Part shown: one piece after another, positions 24,574 to 37,768 of the stretch
Position numbering within the stretch: the first letter of the stretch is position 1
How the letters are laid out: each line of letters starts with the position of its first letter
Source: Lepturacanthus savala
Lineage: Eukaryota; Chordata; Actinopteri; Scombriformes; Trichiuridae
Direction of reading: 5' to 3'
Length of the DNA stretch: 64,000 nucleotides
Assembly (NCBI GenBank): GCA_030544235.1
Contig: CM060467.1
Span: forward strand, 8,901,501-8,965,500
Notes under the pieces: generated by a model
The model's input: the letters and a program-made list of their open reading frames with translations, nothing else
What the model was told of the DNA's origin: nothing
Database searches by the model: none
Made by a program: the position numbers and the translations under genes

Positions 24574-26989
24574 AGGATGAGGAACCCACAGTGAGAAGGA
24601 TGAAAAAGACCATGCACTCCAAGAAGAGTAATGCAGTCACACATTAAAAGTCACTTTAATTTACAGTCTGACAAGAACTATAATTCATGTTTTAATGGAT
24701 ATTACAAGGAGCCCCAAGACGTGACTTATTTCATATTTGAGCCGAGGCACAGAAAGCTGTAGGTTGACCCCACTAGGAGGGGGTCACACAGGAGGAAAAC
24801 CACCTGCTGCACACAGTAACAATGTGAACTTGTGTTGCTTATTCTGTGCAGTAACATAGACGTGCCTGGCATGAAACACTCATCGGTAGAAGTAGGTTAG
24901 ATTGCCAAATGAGTCTGTTCTGTATCCTTGTTTACTGCACTCCCCAATGGGTTCAGTGTATATCTGTCTGGTTTACAAATGTATGATGCACTTGGGCTGT
25001 TGTTCTGTAATCAAAGTATACAAGGCCAATGTCACTGCATGTTTCCCCTTTCATTTCTGTGTATATAGTGTTTCAGAAAGCCTCCTTGCTTGTCTTGTAG
25101 GAACTTAACATGCATCCAGCTGTAGAATTAAGACAGGGCCGTAAACAGCGTCGCGGCTACATTTAGTAAATACAGAGCTCTGTAGTTTAGATGAAGTTTT
25201 TATTGCAGGAGTTGGAATCTCTCGCAGAATACTCCATCACTGTGGCATTTCTCTGCCATGATCCCGCCTCTCTTGGTATATATACATTTCTCATTGGGTC
25301 ATTAAAGTCACCGCATTTCACTCTCTCTGTCGTCCCCTCTGCTCTGTTATTTAGAGGCCACCGCATTTTTAAAGTCATTAATCTGTTTGTCTTTGTTAGC
25401 CTTTTGGTCCCCTGATTACAGATGGCTTGACTCTTTTTTTACAGTTTCAACTTACATATCTTATTTCACTGATGTCACCGCACAACATGTGAGAAAACCG
25501 GGCCGTATAAACACAGACCATCAGATAATCCATCCTTGTCTGTCTGACTAAGACTCAAAACATTGCATATTAGTGGGATAAAGAAACCCCAATGTTCTGC
25601 TTCATCACCTCACTTCCTTTCCTCCTCCTTTCCCACTCCTCCCTAACCCACTTCAGCTTTTTCAACCTCACCTTACATGACCTTTCTCGTCCTGTGTTCC
25701 CTCGCATTTCCCCACCCCCCCCCCCCATTTTCTTTCTCAGCTACAGTCCAGCATGGCACTAACTAGCAAAACGAATGGTCATGCCAATGTTTAAATTGTA
25801 TATCAACACCACAAAATGACGAGAATATAAAAATGCAAAAGTTAAAATAATCCACATCTTGTTCTCCGCACTGTTTTCCTCTACTTTTTTTTTCTTTCCC
25901 TTTGCAAAAATCCAAACATGAGCCTTCCAGCTGGGTGTGTTGCGTGTAAAAAGAAAGTTAATTGGCATAAAGTGGCTTAACGACCCTACCGTCTAATGGT
26001 GTCCGTTTACAGCCAAGTGAACCAAACCCAGCAAACGAGTGAATGGGGGCACTGCTGTGACCGCAGCCTGTGCCGGTCAACTTGAATTGGACTCACCTGG
26101 GAAGCAGGATTTATTCCAGCTTGCTTCACTCAGATTTACTCGTTTAGTTGAATGACTGACCCATTGTCACGGACGCGGGTTAAACAGCTTACTCGCATAA
26201 TGGACGAGAACAGGAGCGAATAGACGTGTGGCTACTGAGGGGGAAAATTGTTTGAACCCTGGGAACACTGTTTGATGTCCAGTATGGGATCTGGAGTGCT
26301 ACCTGATTTCACGCTGTTTTCCTCTCGTTATTTTGTAACAAGTTGGGTTTTGGCTGGTCATTCAGGAGGATGCCACTGTGTGTAGCCCAGGGTTTGGGTG
26401 TGCACTCTTGTGCATGTGATGGGTGTCCAGTTTAACAGCTGAAATAAATAAATCTCAGTGGGATTCGACCGCGTTCGGACAATTACGTTTGCGCTTGACC
26501 TTTTTTGACAACGTGTAACAAAAACACAGTCCTCAGCAGCTCTTTCAGATGTCACAAACGATCAGTCAAGCTCAACTTCGAATCCAACATGGCGGAGAAG
26601 TCCTAAAAGTTCTCAAAATAACGGAAAGTTTTAACATCTACTTCCATGACAACAGAGCAAACTGAGAAACTGTTGATGAAGATCATGAGGTACAGCCAAA
26701 AGCCCCAGGACAAGCAAGTAAGTTGACACTGAAGGGAAACTCTAATTATTAATATTTTTTTCTTGCACTCCCTCATTCATGACAACCCATCAACCCATAT
26801 CTGACATTTTGATTTTCTTCAGTTTCCTTTTTGACGACTCTGAAAAAAGTTATTAACATGTTTTTTGATGTGCTATGATGATGCTCTGTAGTTGGTTGTG
26901 AAAGCTTTTAGACAGCCATAGTTCTACACTGCACAGCTGCAACAAGTCCTGCAAAATTTGACTGTATTATGACAATATTTGGCACATCA
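24574..26989. other. AT-rich non-coding stretch
   Basis: A C-run at about 25715-25727 is the only conspicuous simple sequence. ORFs are unsupported. Confidence 0.45.
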
Positions 26990-27320
26990 ACATCTCCCCG
27001 CATAAAGCAAGGAGTCTGTCTTTTCCTTGCTTATCTTGGCAACAGTTCATCCGATCGACTTTGAATGCATTGCTGGGGACTCAAGGAAGTGGATTGTCAG
27101 ATTTGGTGCAATTTGGACACATGACACATGTATTATTGATAAACTGAAAACTCTGACTAAACAAGCGATCAGTAATACTGCGGGTTCGCCAATGCTTGGC
27201 ATTTTCTTTGCTGTTTCCAAAATGGAGGCCATGTCATTTTACAGCCAAACTGTCACTAAAATATGTTTCCGAAAGCATTTGAGGCAGGAAATAGGCTCCG
27301 CTGTAACCGAATTTTAGTTC
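26990..27320 (+). repeat. Possible dispersed repeat
   Basis: Phrases such as 'aacagttcatccgatcgac' and 'cattgctggggactcaagga' resemble a fish dispersed repeat I recall. A 96-codon ORF (27027-27317) runs through it but shows no known domain. The family is not named and the edges are uncertain. Confidence 0.35.
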
Positions 27321-29109
27321 ACATTTGATCAGCACTGCATAATTTTGATAGTTTGAGATTCAACGAGTGGAAATACAGACGGTGCCAATCAGCCATTGCA
27401 ACCCGATTTCCGGTGTGTGAGGTGTTTAGGGAACTTTGGTAAGTTTTAGCTCTTACTGATGAGGCTTTTATGAAGAAAAGGGTCATTTGTATTGGTAAAT
27501 TGTATCGTCTATCGATAGCCTGCATGTGTGTGTTTAGGTATTAAGAAATATCCATAATGAACGGACACATTTCAAACGGTCACTGCATTGGTAATAAAAT
27601 TTTGAAATATTAAACCTCATGAAGCCCTATCCAAGGCTGCATTCACATTTTATATTATTAAGAGAATACATTTAGAGGTCCCTTGATGGCCACCATATTT
27701 TGCTGAGCCAAAGACAGGGGTCCTTCTAGACATCTCGCTCTCGCTGGACACATCTCACCAACAGCTGCGACATAATCAAAGTCTATAATTATTGAAATAT
27801 TTCGCCCCATTCTGAGCCCCTCGAGTGACTCAGGACCCTCTCCAACTGGCTTCCTGTTCCTTGTCTATCATTTATATTTCTTTAAATACACACATCCAAG
27901 AATGTGTGACAGATAAGATCTGAGTCCATACTAGACTATTCACCAAAACCTGAAATATAATCCCTCATAAATCTGCCTGGGAAACTCAGACTGTAGGCTG
28001 CTGTTGAGTCTTCTTGTAAATGACCACAGTCAGTCCCCTCCTCATCACTTTTTAGTGGTGTGTGTGTGTCAGCCCCTGTGCATGTGTGTGTGTGTGTGGT
28101 GCAGCCAGGGGAAGTTGAGTGGCATACTGGTTTCCTTTCTGTAGCTCTATAAAAGCTGGGAGACCATTTGTTAACTGTCAGTTGGTTAGCCTCTGTCCCC
28201 ACTCTAACCCATAATAAAAACCACCGGACATCTGTACCAGCTTTGAGAAGGTGAACCATGCTGCTGTACCTTTGCCATGTGCAGGCTCGGGCATTTTGAT
28301 GCCATTTCGGCGGTTGCTTTGATCCAAACAGTGTGTTAACTCCACAGGCAATTCAATAGTTTCTAAATGTTGAAAGCAGGACCGAACATTACAATGCAGA
28401 GTTTTTCACATCTGTATTTTGTGGGAAAAAAAACCAAAAAAAACTATAACGGTCAGCCTCTGGATGTCTTCAGGGCATTGTGCTTATTACCAAACATGTA
28501 CTTCAGATGGATTTCTGGTCTAAACCAATCAATGCACTGCCCGTTGTAGGAATGCGAACAGTTTCCTGTAGAAGTTTACTGCTTTAAAAAGTTTTTTGCT
28601 TAAGGCATTGTCATGTAAAAACAATCTTATTTAAAATATGCCGTATGACACATTATTGACAGTGCTATCCTTCAACTAGACATCACCATGAACGCTTCTT
28701 TTTTTCCCCTGACTAGATGAATCTTTCTCTTGCTGAGCTGTCATTGAAAAGACATGACAGCTGTTCTGGAAACAGTGTCATATTCCTCCAATGAAAAATG
28801 ATTTGCAGGCTGTATTGAAATAAAAGGAAACCACATCAATCTGAAGTCCTCTCGCAATGTAAAGTACCATATGATTTGTAATGTATGACCTCATTGTAGG
28901 ATACAAAGGAGGGAGGTCTGCACACTGTTCTCAGCAAAGGGTTTAATTCTCTTTTTTGACAAGGCAACATTCCTATCTGATGGCATTCATATATGGTATA
29001 AATCAATAAATGAACTGTGACAAATTTATCTCTACAGTACTCAGGTTTACTCAATGACTTAGCGTTAATGCACTTTATCGCTTATGAATCACTGAAAAAC
29101 GTGGTGGTG
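27321..29109. other. Non-coding stretch
   Basis: A short TG run lies near 28055-28100. Nothing else recognised. Confidence 0.45.
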
Positions 29110-29290
29110 GTCTGGAAGTACTGTACTTAAGTAGGCTACAGTTCTGACATTTGTTATTTACTTGGATATTTCCATTTGATGCTACTTCCATTCCACTACC
29201 TTTCAGAGATAAATAATGTACTTTCTGCTCCACAACATTTATTCAACAGCTTTAATATTCTATTAGCTCTATTTAATTGTCACTCTTCTT
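29110..29290 (+). repeat. Common teleost dispersed repeat
   Basis: The succession 'gtactgtacttaagta', 'ttggatatttccattt', 'atgctacttccattccac' and 'cagagataaataatgtact' matches the frequent fish repeat built on TACTTGAGTAAA and ACTCCACTACATTTCAGAGG. The copy is diverged. Confidence 0.6.
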
Positions 29291-30016
29291 GTTGTTGGAC
29301 ACCACTGTATTCCTTAACTTCCTCCATAGCTGCTCTGTCCAAAAAAAAAGTAAAGGCATTGTTAAATCCAAATCCTCAAACCAGACAAACACTCACTAAT
29401 GACGGTAACCCGACACACCACAGTACTGTATATACATTAGAGTTGGATGAAAACTTTAGTTGACGTAAGAAAAGACGTATGCAACAGACCCACAATACAG
29501 CATTATGAAGGGGATGATGCAGTTTACCTAATCTGTATGTTATGTAGAAGTTCAAAGTAAACAGCTGCATCCCATCCTGTTTAGGGGTATGCTTAAGAAT
29601 GCATTCAGTATTTCATTCATGGAACATCTGCACCGTACAGTAGATGTGCATTTATCAAAGTGGATAAAATCCTTAATCAGACTCATTTGACCATGTTGTC
29701 AGTGACTCAATGACTAAAGGGTGTGTTGATGCTGATGTATTGTTTATACAGCAATTACCAATTAAATGAGATATGATTTCTTAAACTCACTGTTTTCCTG
29801 GGAATACATGGGGTCTAACTAATAGTTACCTGGAAAGCAATCAGTCATATACTCCTACGCAATAAAACCTATTCACCTCAATTACCACATTATCTGTATC
29901 AGTTTAATAGAAAGAAAAGCTTCTGTGATGGTATTGAAAATTATACCTGGATTTCTAATACTTCTGAACTGAAGCACATTATCAGGACATAATTGCAATT
30001 TAATGGGATGGGGAGG
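29291..30016. other. Non-coding stretch
   Basis: No feature recognised. Confidence 0.45.
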
Positions 30017-30470
30017 TACAGTACAGGCTAAAAGTTCGGGCACACCCTCTCATTCAATGTGTTTTCTTTATTTTCATCACTATTTACATTGTAGATTCTC
30101 ACTGAAGGCATGAAAACTATGAATGAACACATGTGGAGTTATGTTTCTTCTAGTTTCGTCAAAATAGCCACCCTTAACTCTGAATGATAAAACAAGAAAT
30201 TACACTAATTAACCCGGGTGTCACCCTTTGAAGCTCATCAAGAGAAGTGTGCAAAGCAGTAATCAGAGCAAAAGGTGGCTATTTTGAAGAAACTAGAACA
30301 TAAAACATGTTTTCAGTAATTCCACCTTAACCACCGTTAAGTATATAACACCATAAACATGTGTTCATTCATAGTTTTGATGCCTTCAGTGAGAATCTAC
30401 AATGTTAAATATGATAAAGAAAACACATTGAATGAGAAGGTGTGTCCAAACGTTTGGCCTGTACTATTAT
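30017..30470. mobile_element. Tc1-like miniature element (internally deleted)
   Basis: The ends are inverted: left ACAGTACAGGCTAAAAGTT, right (complemented) ATAGTACAGGCCAAACGTT. The inverted similarity extends over more than 130 bp through 'attgtagattctcactgaag' near both ends. TA flanks fit Tc1/mariner insertion. The 454-bp length leaves no room for a transposase, so this is a non-autonomous copy formed by internal deletion. The terminal text matches Tc1 elements I recall from fishes. Confidence 0.85.
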
Positions 30471-30474
30471 TGTT

Positions 30475-30610
30475 GGAAAACAATTAGTAATAAAGAACAA
30501 TGACAAATATTGTCAGAAACACTCACAGGTACAGCATTCAGCTTTTTATAAATGTGCTCAAATCATAACTTGTGGCAAACTCAGGCTCAAGAGGCAACAG
30601 ATGGGCACAT
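30475..30610 (+). repeat. Fragment of the TTAATCGCG-family repeat
   Basis: Text such as 'aatgacaaatattgtcagaa', 'tcacaggtacagcattcagc' and 'gcaaactcaggctcaagagg' corresponds, from memory, to an internal part of the repeat whose start is seen at 2966-3110. It abuts the Tc1-like miniature, suggesting that element landed inside an older copy. Confidence 0.45.
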
Positions 30611-31015
30611 TGGCCAAATTTTCCATTACTTCAGTACCGAATAAAGATCGCTCTCTGGATCCCTCACTTCAACAGCAAATCACACAATGTAATTGTGTCC
30701 AACCTCACATGGGAAAAATAAAGACTCACAAAACATCCCCTTGTGCTAAAAACAGCATAATTCAAAGTGAAAAGGGAGCATAGGAAAGAAAATGACTTTC
30801 GCTCTTTGGTCATCACACTGGTTACCCTTTCTGGGAATATATTAAATGTAATATATTAAATATTGGATGAGAAAAAGATACAAGATAGGTAGAGGGCATG
30901 ATGTTCAGCAGGAGTCAGAGAACAGGCACAGTATTCATTATTGTGTGAGCTACCAGTATAAGGGTAAGTGACCCAATAGCAACCAAGACAGAACCCGAAT
31001 TAATTACTGGACCAT

Positions 31016-31017
<2 letters not shown>
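30611..31017. other. Non-coding stretch
   Basis: No feature recognised. Confidence 0.45.

Positions 31018-31052
<35 letters not shown>
31018..31052. repeat. (GT)n microsatellite, 35 bp
   Basis: Uninterrupted GT dinucleotides. Confidence 0.95.
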
Positions 31053-31053
<1 letters not shown>

Positions 31054-31595
31054 TGTCATCTTGATATTGAAGGTCGCAGCAGTTAAAACAATCACATGAC
31101 GTGTCACTTACAGAGTCACATTCTGTAACACAATCACATTCCCGTACACTCACATGGAGAAAGGCATTTGATATTCGAACCGAGCGCGATGACATAATGA
31201 CCGCCCACCTGTATAAACATGTGAAGCGATGATAGCGGAACTGCAAACTTTGCAACACGCAGAAAAACTATAAGGGTGTCAAATTGAGGAAGTGTTTGTG
31301 AAAATGTAAAATCAGTAGGAGCAAGCGCAAACAGCGCGATTTCCTTCAAGTGGAAATGGATCGGAATGGAATGGATCTCTTGATGTAACATGTTGAAATC
31401 CTCCTAAGTGCTCATTATGCCCATGCAGGAAATATGTAACCATTTACAATCCCCAACCGCTCTGCAGCGCAGTGGACTGCCTGACTAACTGTGGGGGCTT
31501 TGTTCAGTCTCTGAGTGTGTGTGTGCCTCTCTTAAAGCAGACAGGGGGTCTGCCTTGGTGGTGGCCTGTTATGGAAAAAAGGCAGCAGGAGGCTA

Positions 31596-31596
<1 letters not shown>
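31053..31596. other. Non-coding stretch between microsatellites
   Basis: No feature recognised. Confidence 0.45.

Positions 31597-31661
<65 letters not shown>
31597..31661. repeat. (AC)32 microsatellite
   Basis: A 65-bp uninterrupted AC array. It accounts for the poly-(Thr-His) and poly-(Cys-Val) ORFs on the two strands. Likely polymorphic. Confidence 0.97.
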
Positions 31662-31664
<3 letters not shown>

Positions 31665-33875
31665 CTCCAAACAGACGTAGATACACATGTGCATCCTGCA
31701 CGTACGCTGTTTTTTTTTTTTCATTTTTTTTCCTCTTGAACGCAGGCAACCTGATCAGATCAGAAAGGCTACTGGAGGTAATTGTGTCAGAGATGTATGG
31801 TGTAGGAAGCAGAGAAAAGGGGGAGCTGCAAAGAGAGAACAGTGGAGGCAGGGAAGGAGGGAGGTAGGGAAAGAGGAAGCTGGAGCTAGAGGGGGCTGAA
31901 TACTAATTGGAGCCAAATGGGCAGCAGATGAACTGTAGTGGTTTCCTATGTAACTCTCTCACACACACTCTTTCTTCATTGCTCCTTCACTGTCTGTCGC
32001 TTTTAATATATTTCTATTGAATTAGTTTATATATACCTTTCCTCTCTTTCTTAGATTGAGCTATATATATATATCACGGCAACTTGAAAACACCTCAACC
32101 TCAGCTCAACTCATACTCAATGCATACTGTAATTAAATAAGTATTAATTGATTCTTTTGGCCGCTTGGGGGCAGTGCAGTAGCCTGGCGAATCATATACT
32201 GCATGGGAGCAACCTATTACTTTGCCCTCGCATCATGGCTCCGCCCCCTTTTAGGTAAAAGCAGTCCCTCTGATTTGATTCCAATACAAATTCTGAGGTC
32301 TTTGCAAATTTGGTTAACACCATATTGATTTTTTACCAATTGGCCAGTCAGGCAAACCTACAAAATTAGATTATGTGACTGCCGATCAATTGTTGTAAAG
32401 GGCAAATTGAAGAAATAGGAATTGATGTTTGATTTTCAGTTTCAGTCTGTGGTTCACTGTGATGCAGGTGAAACATTACATATGATGTTATACATGAATT
32501 TTGAGAGAAACTGATGCACATGAGGACAAAACACTCTTTTTTTATTGAAAATGTATATATCTTATATTTTGGGGGCCGCTGTGAGACCTACAAGTGGTCC
32601 AATTTTTATGTTAGATTGCCACATTATGACTAAAACACACAATAGGTTTGGATCAAAAAATGGTTATTGAATCAAGCATCTCAGGAAAAATGTTTGCAAA
32701 CCATTAATTAAGAGGCAGATAACAGCAGCAGAGCAATTTAGATATTTTCTAATATTGGATTAACTGAATTGTCCAAATACTTGACAGTGATTTTAAGGAT
32801 GTGGCAGATAGAAACAGAGTAGAAAGTGCGAACAAAGAATGTAAGGGAATCATGTTTATTTAAGAGAGATAAATTGAAGTAGTAGTAATTGAAATAGATT
32901 GGAAGGAGAGTAAAACTAACAACATGAAAATGTAAGGAAAAGGGGCAGGGGGGAGCACTAAATAGAAGACATAAGAACAGGGTTGTAAAAACAGTCAGGA
33001 CAGAGAGGTAGTGAAGTGTTTGACGTATTGGATTTCCAGTTATGAAACCAGAGTTGAAACAGGATTTCCTTTACACTCCAGCTGTCAACAAGGCACTTAG
33101 CTGACTCTTTATCTTAACTCCCTTAAATCTCTACTTAGTCAGAATTACAACTTTCTGCAAACCACGTACAGTGCCTTATCATCCACCTAAATTATGACCA
33201 AAAGGATGAGATTAAGCATTGTAACTATGACTGCACACGCCAGGTATGTATGTATCTCTTTCTATGTAGCCTGCGTGAATGCATGTCAGTCCCTGTGTGC
33301 TTTAACAAGATTCTAATGAAATTTAACTGCGAGCTAACGCATGAATAAAAACCTTCAACACGGTAAGAATGTGACTAACTCTGCTGATCCAATTAGCTGC
33401 TGGCCTGCCGTGTCAGAGCCAATCAGGACGGAGAGCGCCATGGGGTCGTTAGGGAAAAAACGAAGGCCAAATACTAATTAGCCCGTTAACTCTTGATTCT
33501 AGCAGTCTCTGTGTGAGGAGGAAGAAAAAGGCAGCGATGCTAACATTTCTGATATGCACACGATCAAATAACAGACACACTTCCTGTCGCACACCAGCGT
33601 ACACACACTCGAAGAAGCAAGTGCGCCAGCACAGCAGGTGCAGCACGCACAAATATAATCTACCCGTTAATGCTTGACTTGATGATCAAGCCAAATCAAA
33701 CAGAACATCTATACAAAATTCCCCACTGTGGCTGAATTAAAAAATGTCAGAATTCTATAAAAGAGGCCGACCTTCTCCAGGTGTGAGAGTGTAAATAGAT
33801 AATCAAATGTTTAATTTGCTAACAGATTAAACTACAAGTTAAATGAGTTGCAATTGAATATATTTAAATCACCAA
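31662..33875. other. Non-coding stretch
   Basis: A T-run at 31710-31720, a purine-rich block at 31810-31890 and a short AT run near 32062. No coding signal. Confidence 0.45.
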
Positions 33876-34145
33876 AAGGTCCAGTGTGTAAGATTTGGTG
33901 GCATTTAGCAGCATTTATTGGAACAGACCTGGTAGAAATGGAATATAATATTCATAATTATGCTCTAATTAGTATATTATTCAATTAAAACGAGAATTGT
34001 TATGTTTTATGTTGCACCACCATATTTCTGATATTTCTGCAGAACGCACAAACCAAACAATGACTCTAGAGATGGCCTACTGTGTTTTTTTATAACTACA
34101 TTACATGAACTGGCATGGAAATAGAATTTTATTTGCCCTTAGCAG
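33876..34145. repeat. Degraded 'GGTCCAGTGTGTA' MITE
   Basis: Begins aaaaggtccagtgtgtaag, followed by ttggtggcatttagcagc, then 'ggtagaaatggaatataata' and 'gttgcaccaccatatttctg'. These correspond, partly rearranged, to a percomorph miniature element I recall with AAAGGTCCAGTGTGTA ends. The expected right terminal repeat is missing. Confidence 0.6.
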
Positions 34146-37100
34146 TTTTTTTTTCTCCATCATGATTGAAGCTACTGGCTCAATTGACTATGTGGAATAA
34201 CTGAATCATCAAGGTGCCAGTTCATCATTTTTTCTTTTTAATTAAAAAAGATCAGCTGGGTAATACTCAATATGTAAATGTAATTTTAACTAAAGCTAGT
34301 CACGGCTATTTCAGAAGCTATATAATTGTCACATGATGCCACTTTCCTACAGTAGCTGTCTTGCTGTGGCAAAGTGTGGCGGCAGCTTCTAGAATCCAGA
34401 TAGAGCCAGAGTGCAATAACTGGAGCTTTTTTTCTTTTTTCTTTTTACTTTGTTTTGTAGTTACCGTAAGCTGTTTTCACACAAATGATACGTTTCTATG
34501 GCAAAACATAAGTCAACGTCATGTCCAGGTTTTCAGTTTTGACTTATTATAGTTGCTGTGTTTTGCCTTTGTGAGGAAGCATTGCTCAATAAAACACTGC
34601 AATGCAGATGGGACCTGATATTGAGGTTCTGGATGCAAATTGAAGTTTTTGCCAAAGTTTCAGCTCTCCCCGACACAGAAATGTAGCTCTAATATAAACA
34701 TTCATCCCCGTCAATGGGGAACAGCTTCACCATATGGGATATATATTTCTTACTGTGACATCAATTTCAAAATAGTAGCAAAGGTGATATCAAAAAATGG
34801 GCTCAGTGATTCATGAAACATCTAGCTTTTCAAGTCCAGTATGTAAAATGTAAAATAAGACACAAATCTTAAAGGATCTTTGGGTCTTGCGTAAAAAAAG
34901 GGTATCTATTGTTTTCCTGCTTCTAATGTTGTGAATGACGAGGTCAAGACAGATTCTGGCATAAAGACAGAATGAATATATGATCATTCAGACAATGAAG
35001 CCAAGTTAGACTTTGAGTGACTCTGGCAGGATTGGCCACTTGTGGGAAAACTTCTTGAAAGCTTTAAGTGCATTATTAGTGATTGATTAGTGTTGAAAAA
35101 AGCCCCAAAATAAAACAGATGTAGGCTATACATATATGTCTGTATCTGTGTGTGTGTGTGTGTGTGTGATTGTGTCACATTGTGATAAGTGTTGATGTTG
35201 CAATAGTCTTGATTTATAACATGCTCTTAACAGGTTTCAGATGATGGATTATTCATTTTGTGGTGCACTAAGGCATTTACAGTAAAAAACATTAGTCATG
35301 AGTTTATACTAGGTTCACGTTTGTAGGTCATCGCATGTGTGTCATTTTGAAATGTCATGTTAAAACCTACTTTAAAAGATTTTTGGCAAAAGGTAGTCGC
35401 CAAACAAGTTGCACGTCTAGTAGACAGCAACACTAGCATTATTTTGGTGTGTATTTAGCTGTGTTTAAAGTCAAATAATTGCTCTGTTTCATTTAAAAGA
35501 CATGCAAACAATTTTAACATGCAACAAACCATTCTACCACTACTTTCTATTCTTAAATTTAACATTCTGCTGACACGCCAGCCACTTCAGGGCAAATTCA
35601 TGGGCAAACAAGTCATTATGTTTGGAAATACAACTTGGAATGAATTCTGTGTTCAGTACAAATGGCTGATAATTGATAATATTCTGCTGCTCAGATGCTT
35701 GAGTCCTCAGTGTGAGCGCTGACCTTTGACTTCCCACCTCTCAGCAGCCAGGTGCCAGTGCTGATATTAAACGCTATGATAATGCAAAGCTCTACTTGAG
35801 TAAAAAAAGAAAAGCACATTTTAACACGAACAGATTTGTATTCTTCTTCTGTTCTTCGGATTGATTGCCATTCCAATGCAAATGAGGCGAGCGGAATGTT
35901 GGTTGATGAAATGAAAAACCAAGAGCAACGTTCAGAAACAATGTCCCAGTTGCTCCTTGTCATAATACAGACCTCGCTGTCAACATTTTTCTTTTACTAT
36001 TTTCAACTGGAGAAATAATCCCTGTGAAAAATGCCCACAGCTGATCTGTGATCTGTCGAAGATCAGCTGATCTGTTTGCCTACACTCGGTACCTGCAGGG
36101 ATAAGTGAGGATGTATTTTGTGATTTGGAGGAACAGGCCATTTAAGCAGCGCCGGTTCTATCACACATTGTGTGTGCGCCACTCGGCCAAAAAACGCCCT
36201 CCTGAGTTCACCGAGGCCACTTTTGCCTCCGTGGGGAGATCATTAGCCCTTTTTTTTGTGGCTACATGTCACTTTTTATTTTATGAAACAAATTTATCAC
36301 TTCAGTTCAGCTGTTCACAAATGATCTTGGTCGACTTTTTAGTGGTTCAAGAAATTCTATCGGCCATATCAATAATGATATTCTCCTGCGAAGTGAAATA
36401 AGATGATACAATCTCTCAATTCTCTGAATCGGTTGGATACAAGCGCAGTATTTTACTTTTTCTCTGATGTCTACTTTGCAACACTTAGAGCATTTGATGA
36501 ACAAGTCCCACAGCGGTCACTGTTTGCATTATAGGCTCTAAGCTTCACACGCGATATAAGTCTTGGCCTGACCTCACCGAGATACTTAACCGCTTAAAAT
36601 AATAATACAAATTATGATGGCAGTGATTCCATTGGTGTCTCTTCCTCTTTGTCTCTGTCTCCCCTCTCGCTTTAATTGTGTCCTTTGATGTTCAAGGATG
36701 GCTGGCTCTCTTCCCCGGCGTCCAGGACACTTAAGGCAATTACCTGCTCCCTGACTTTGAAACAAAGATACAGCACGTAGAGGAAGTGCAATAAATCAAG
36801 TTAATTTCTTAAACTGTGGAGAGAGAACACTACAAAAACTAAATGAGTCACTGAAATTACACATTAGTGGCTATGAGAATGTCTATCACCCACCATGATA
36901 CAGTTTGACTCTGTTAAAACTAACCAAACAGCAGACAGCAGATAAGACACAACAAAGAGTTGTATTTGCTAATTCATATTATAATCTTGGCCTTATGTGT
37001 CACTTTTCCAACATTAAATTGTAGGAAAAACATATTAAGAAATATTATATACATTTTTTATATTTCCTCACTCATCTATGCCATTTAATACTAGGAGGTC

Positions 37101-37219
37101 AGTGAACAATAATAACAAATATTTATACAATTTATAGAAATCAAATAACATTTTAAAATGATTATAAATAAGTTTGCTTTCATCATTATTGTTACAAAAG
37201 ATCAAAAATAGTAGTTAAA
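34146..37219. other. AT-rich non-coding stretch
   Basis: A TG run at about 35148-35168 and a perfect 12-bp palindrome GATCAGCTGATC at 36061-36072 with a central E-box. The 98-codon ORF at 36105-36401 has no recognised domain. Confidence 0.45.
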
Positions 37220-37362
37220 TCTATCTTATCTTTGTCCCCACCTGACCCCTGTAGTGATTATGACAGTTGCGGGTCAATTTACAGCGCGGGGGTCACGAGT
37301 CTCTGGCACCGTTATTTTGGGAGTTGCGGGCTGTAAAGTCTGGGAACCGCTGATCTAGTCGA
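37220..37362. repeat. hAT-type MITE right-end fragment
   Basis: Ends with 'cgggctgtaaagtctgggaa' and 'ccgctgatctag', resembling the common hAT end 'aaagtttgggaaccactg', preceded by 'gttgcgggtcaatttac'. No left terminal repeat was located. Confidence 0.45.
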
Positions 37363-37539
37363 TGCTTGTGATTCCAGCAGAGACGCCACAGCATGTTTCA
37401 GAAGTGTCCCATAAGCATCTCAGAAGCAGCTCTCTGCTCTGCTAAACATACACGCATAGTCTACTTGATGGAAGCTATGTTGATCCAGACAGGAAATCAG
37501 ACAAAGGAAAAGCATAATTCATCTAATTCATTTTGTGGT

Positions 37540-37740
37540 GTTGTAGACTGGTCATCAACCAATCCAATTCAGTCCACTCCATATGCAATGTTACCTTGAC
37601 CAAGCTACTTAACCCCAAATTTATGTTAACAATTAGCTGAATTTCTGTGAAGGGGTGAATGCTCTTAGTGGGGTTTAAGGGTTAAGGGTTTCCATAGACT
37701 AGAAAGGCGCTATGGAAACTTGCTGACCATTTACTATGTG
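37540..37740 (+). repeat. SINE body fragment (same family as 55000-55221)
   Basis: 'ttgaccaagctacttaaccc' followed by 'agactagaaaggcgctatgg' and 'ctgaccatttac' matches the body and 3' tail of a fish tRNA-derived SINE whose better copy lies in opposite orientation at 55000-55221. The tRNA-like head is not recognisable here. Confidence 0.45.
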
Positions 37741-37768
37741 GCACATAGATACACAGACTCCTGACCAT

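Noticed and set aside
31472..31867. 131-codon ORF with poly-(Thr-His)
   Set aside because: It is mainly a translation of the (AC)32 microsatellite and a T-run.
36105..36401. 98-codon plus-strand ORF starting MRMYFVIWRN
   Set aside because: Considered as a possible exon, but no splice-bounded structure or known motif supports it.
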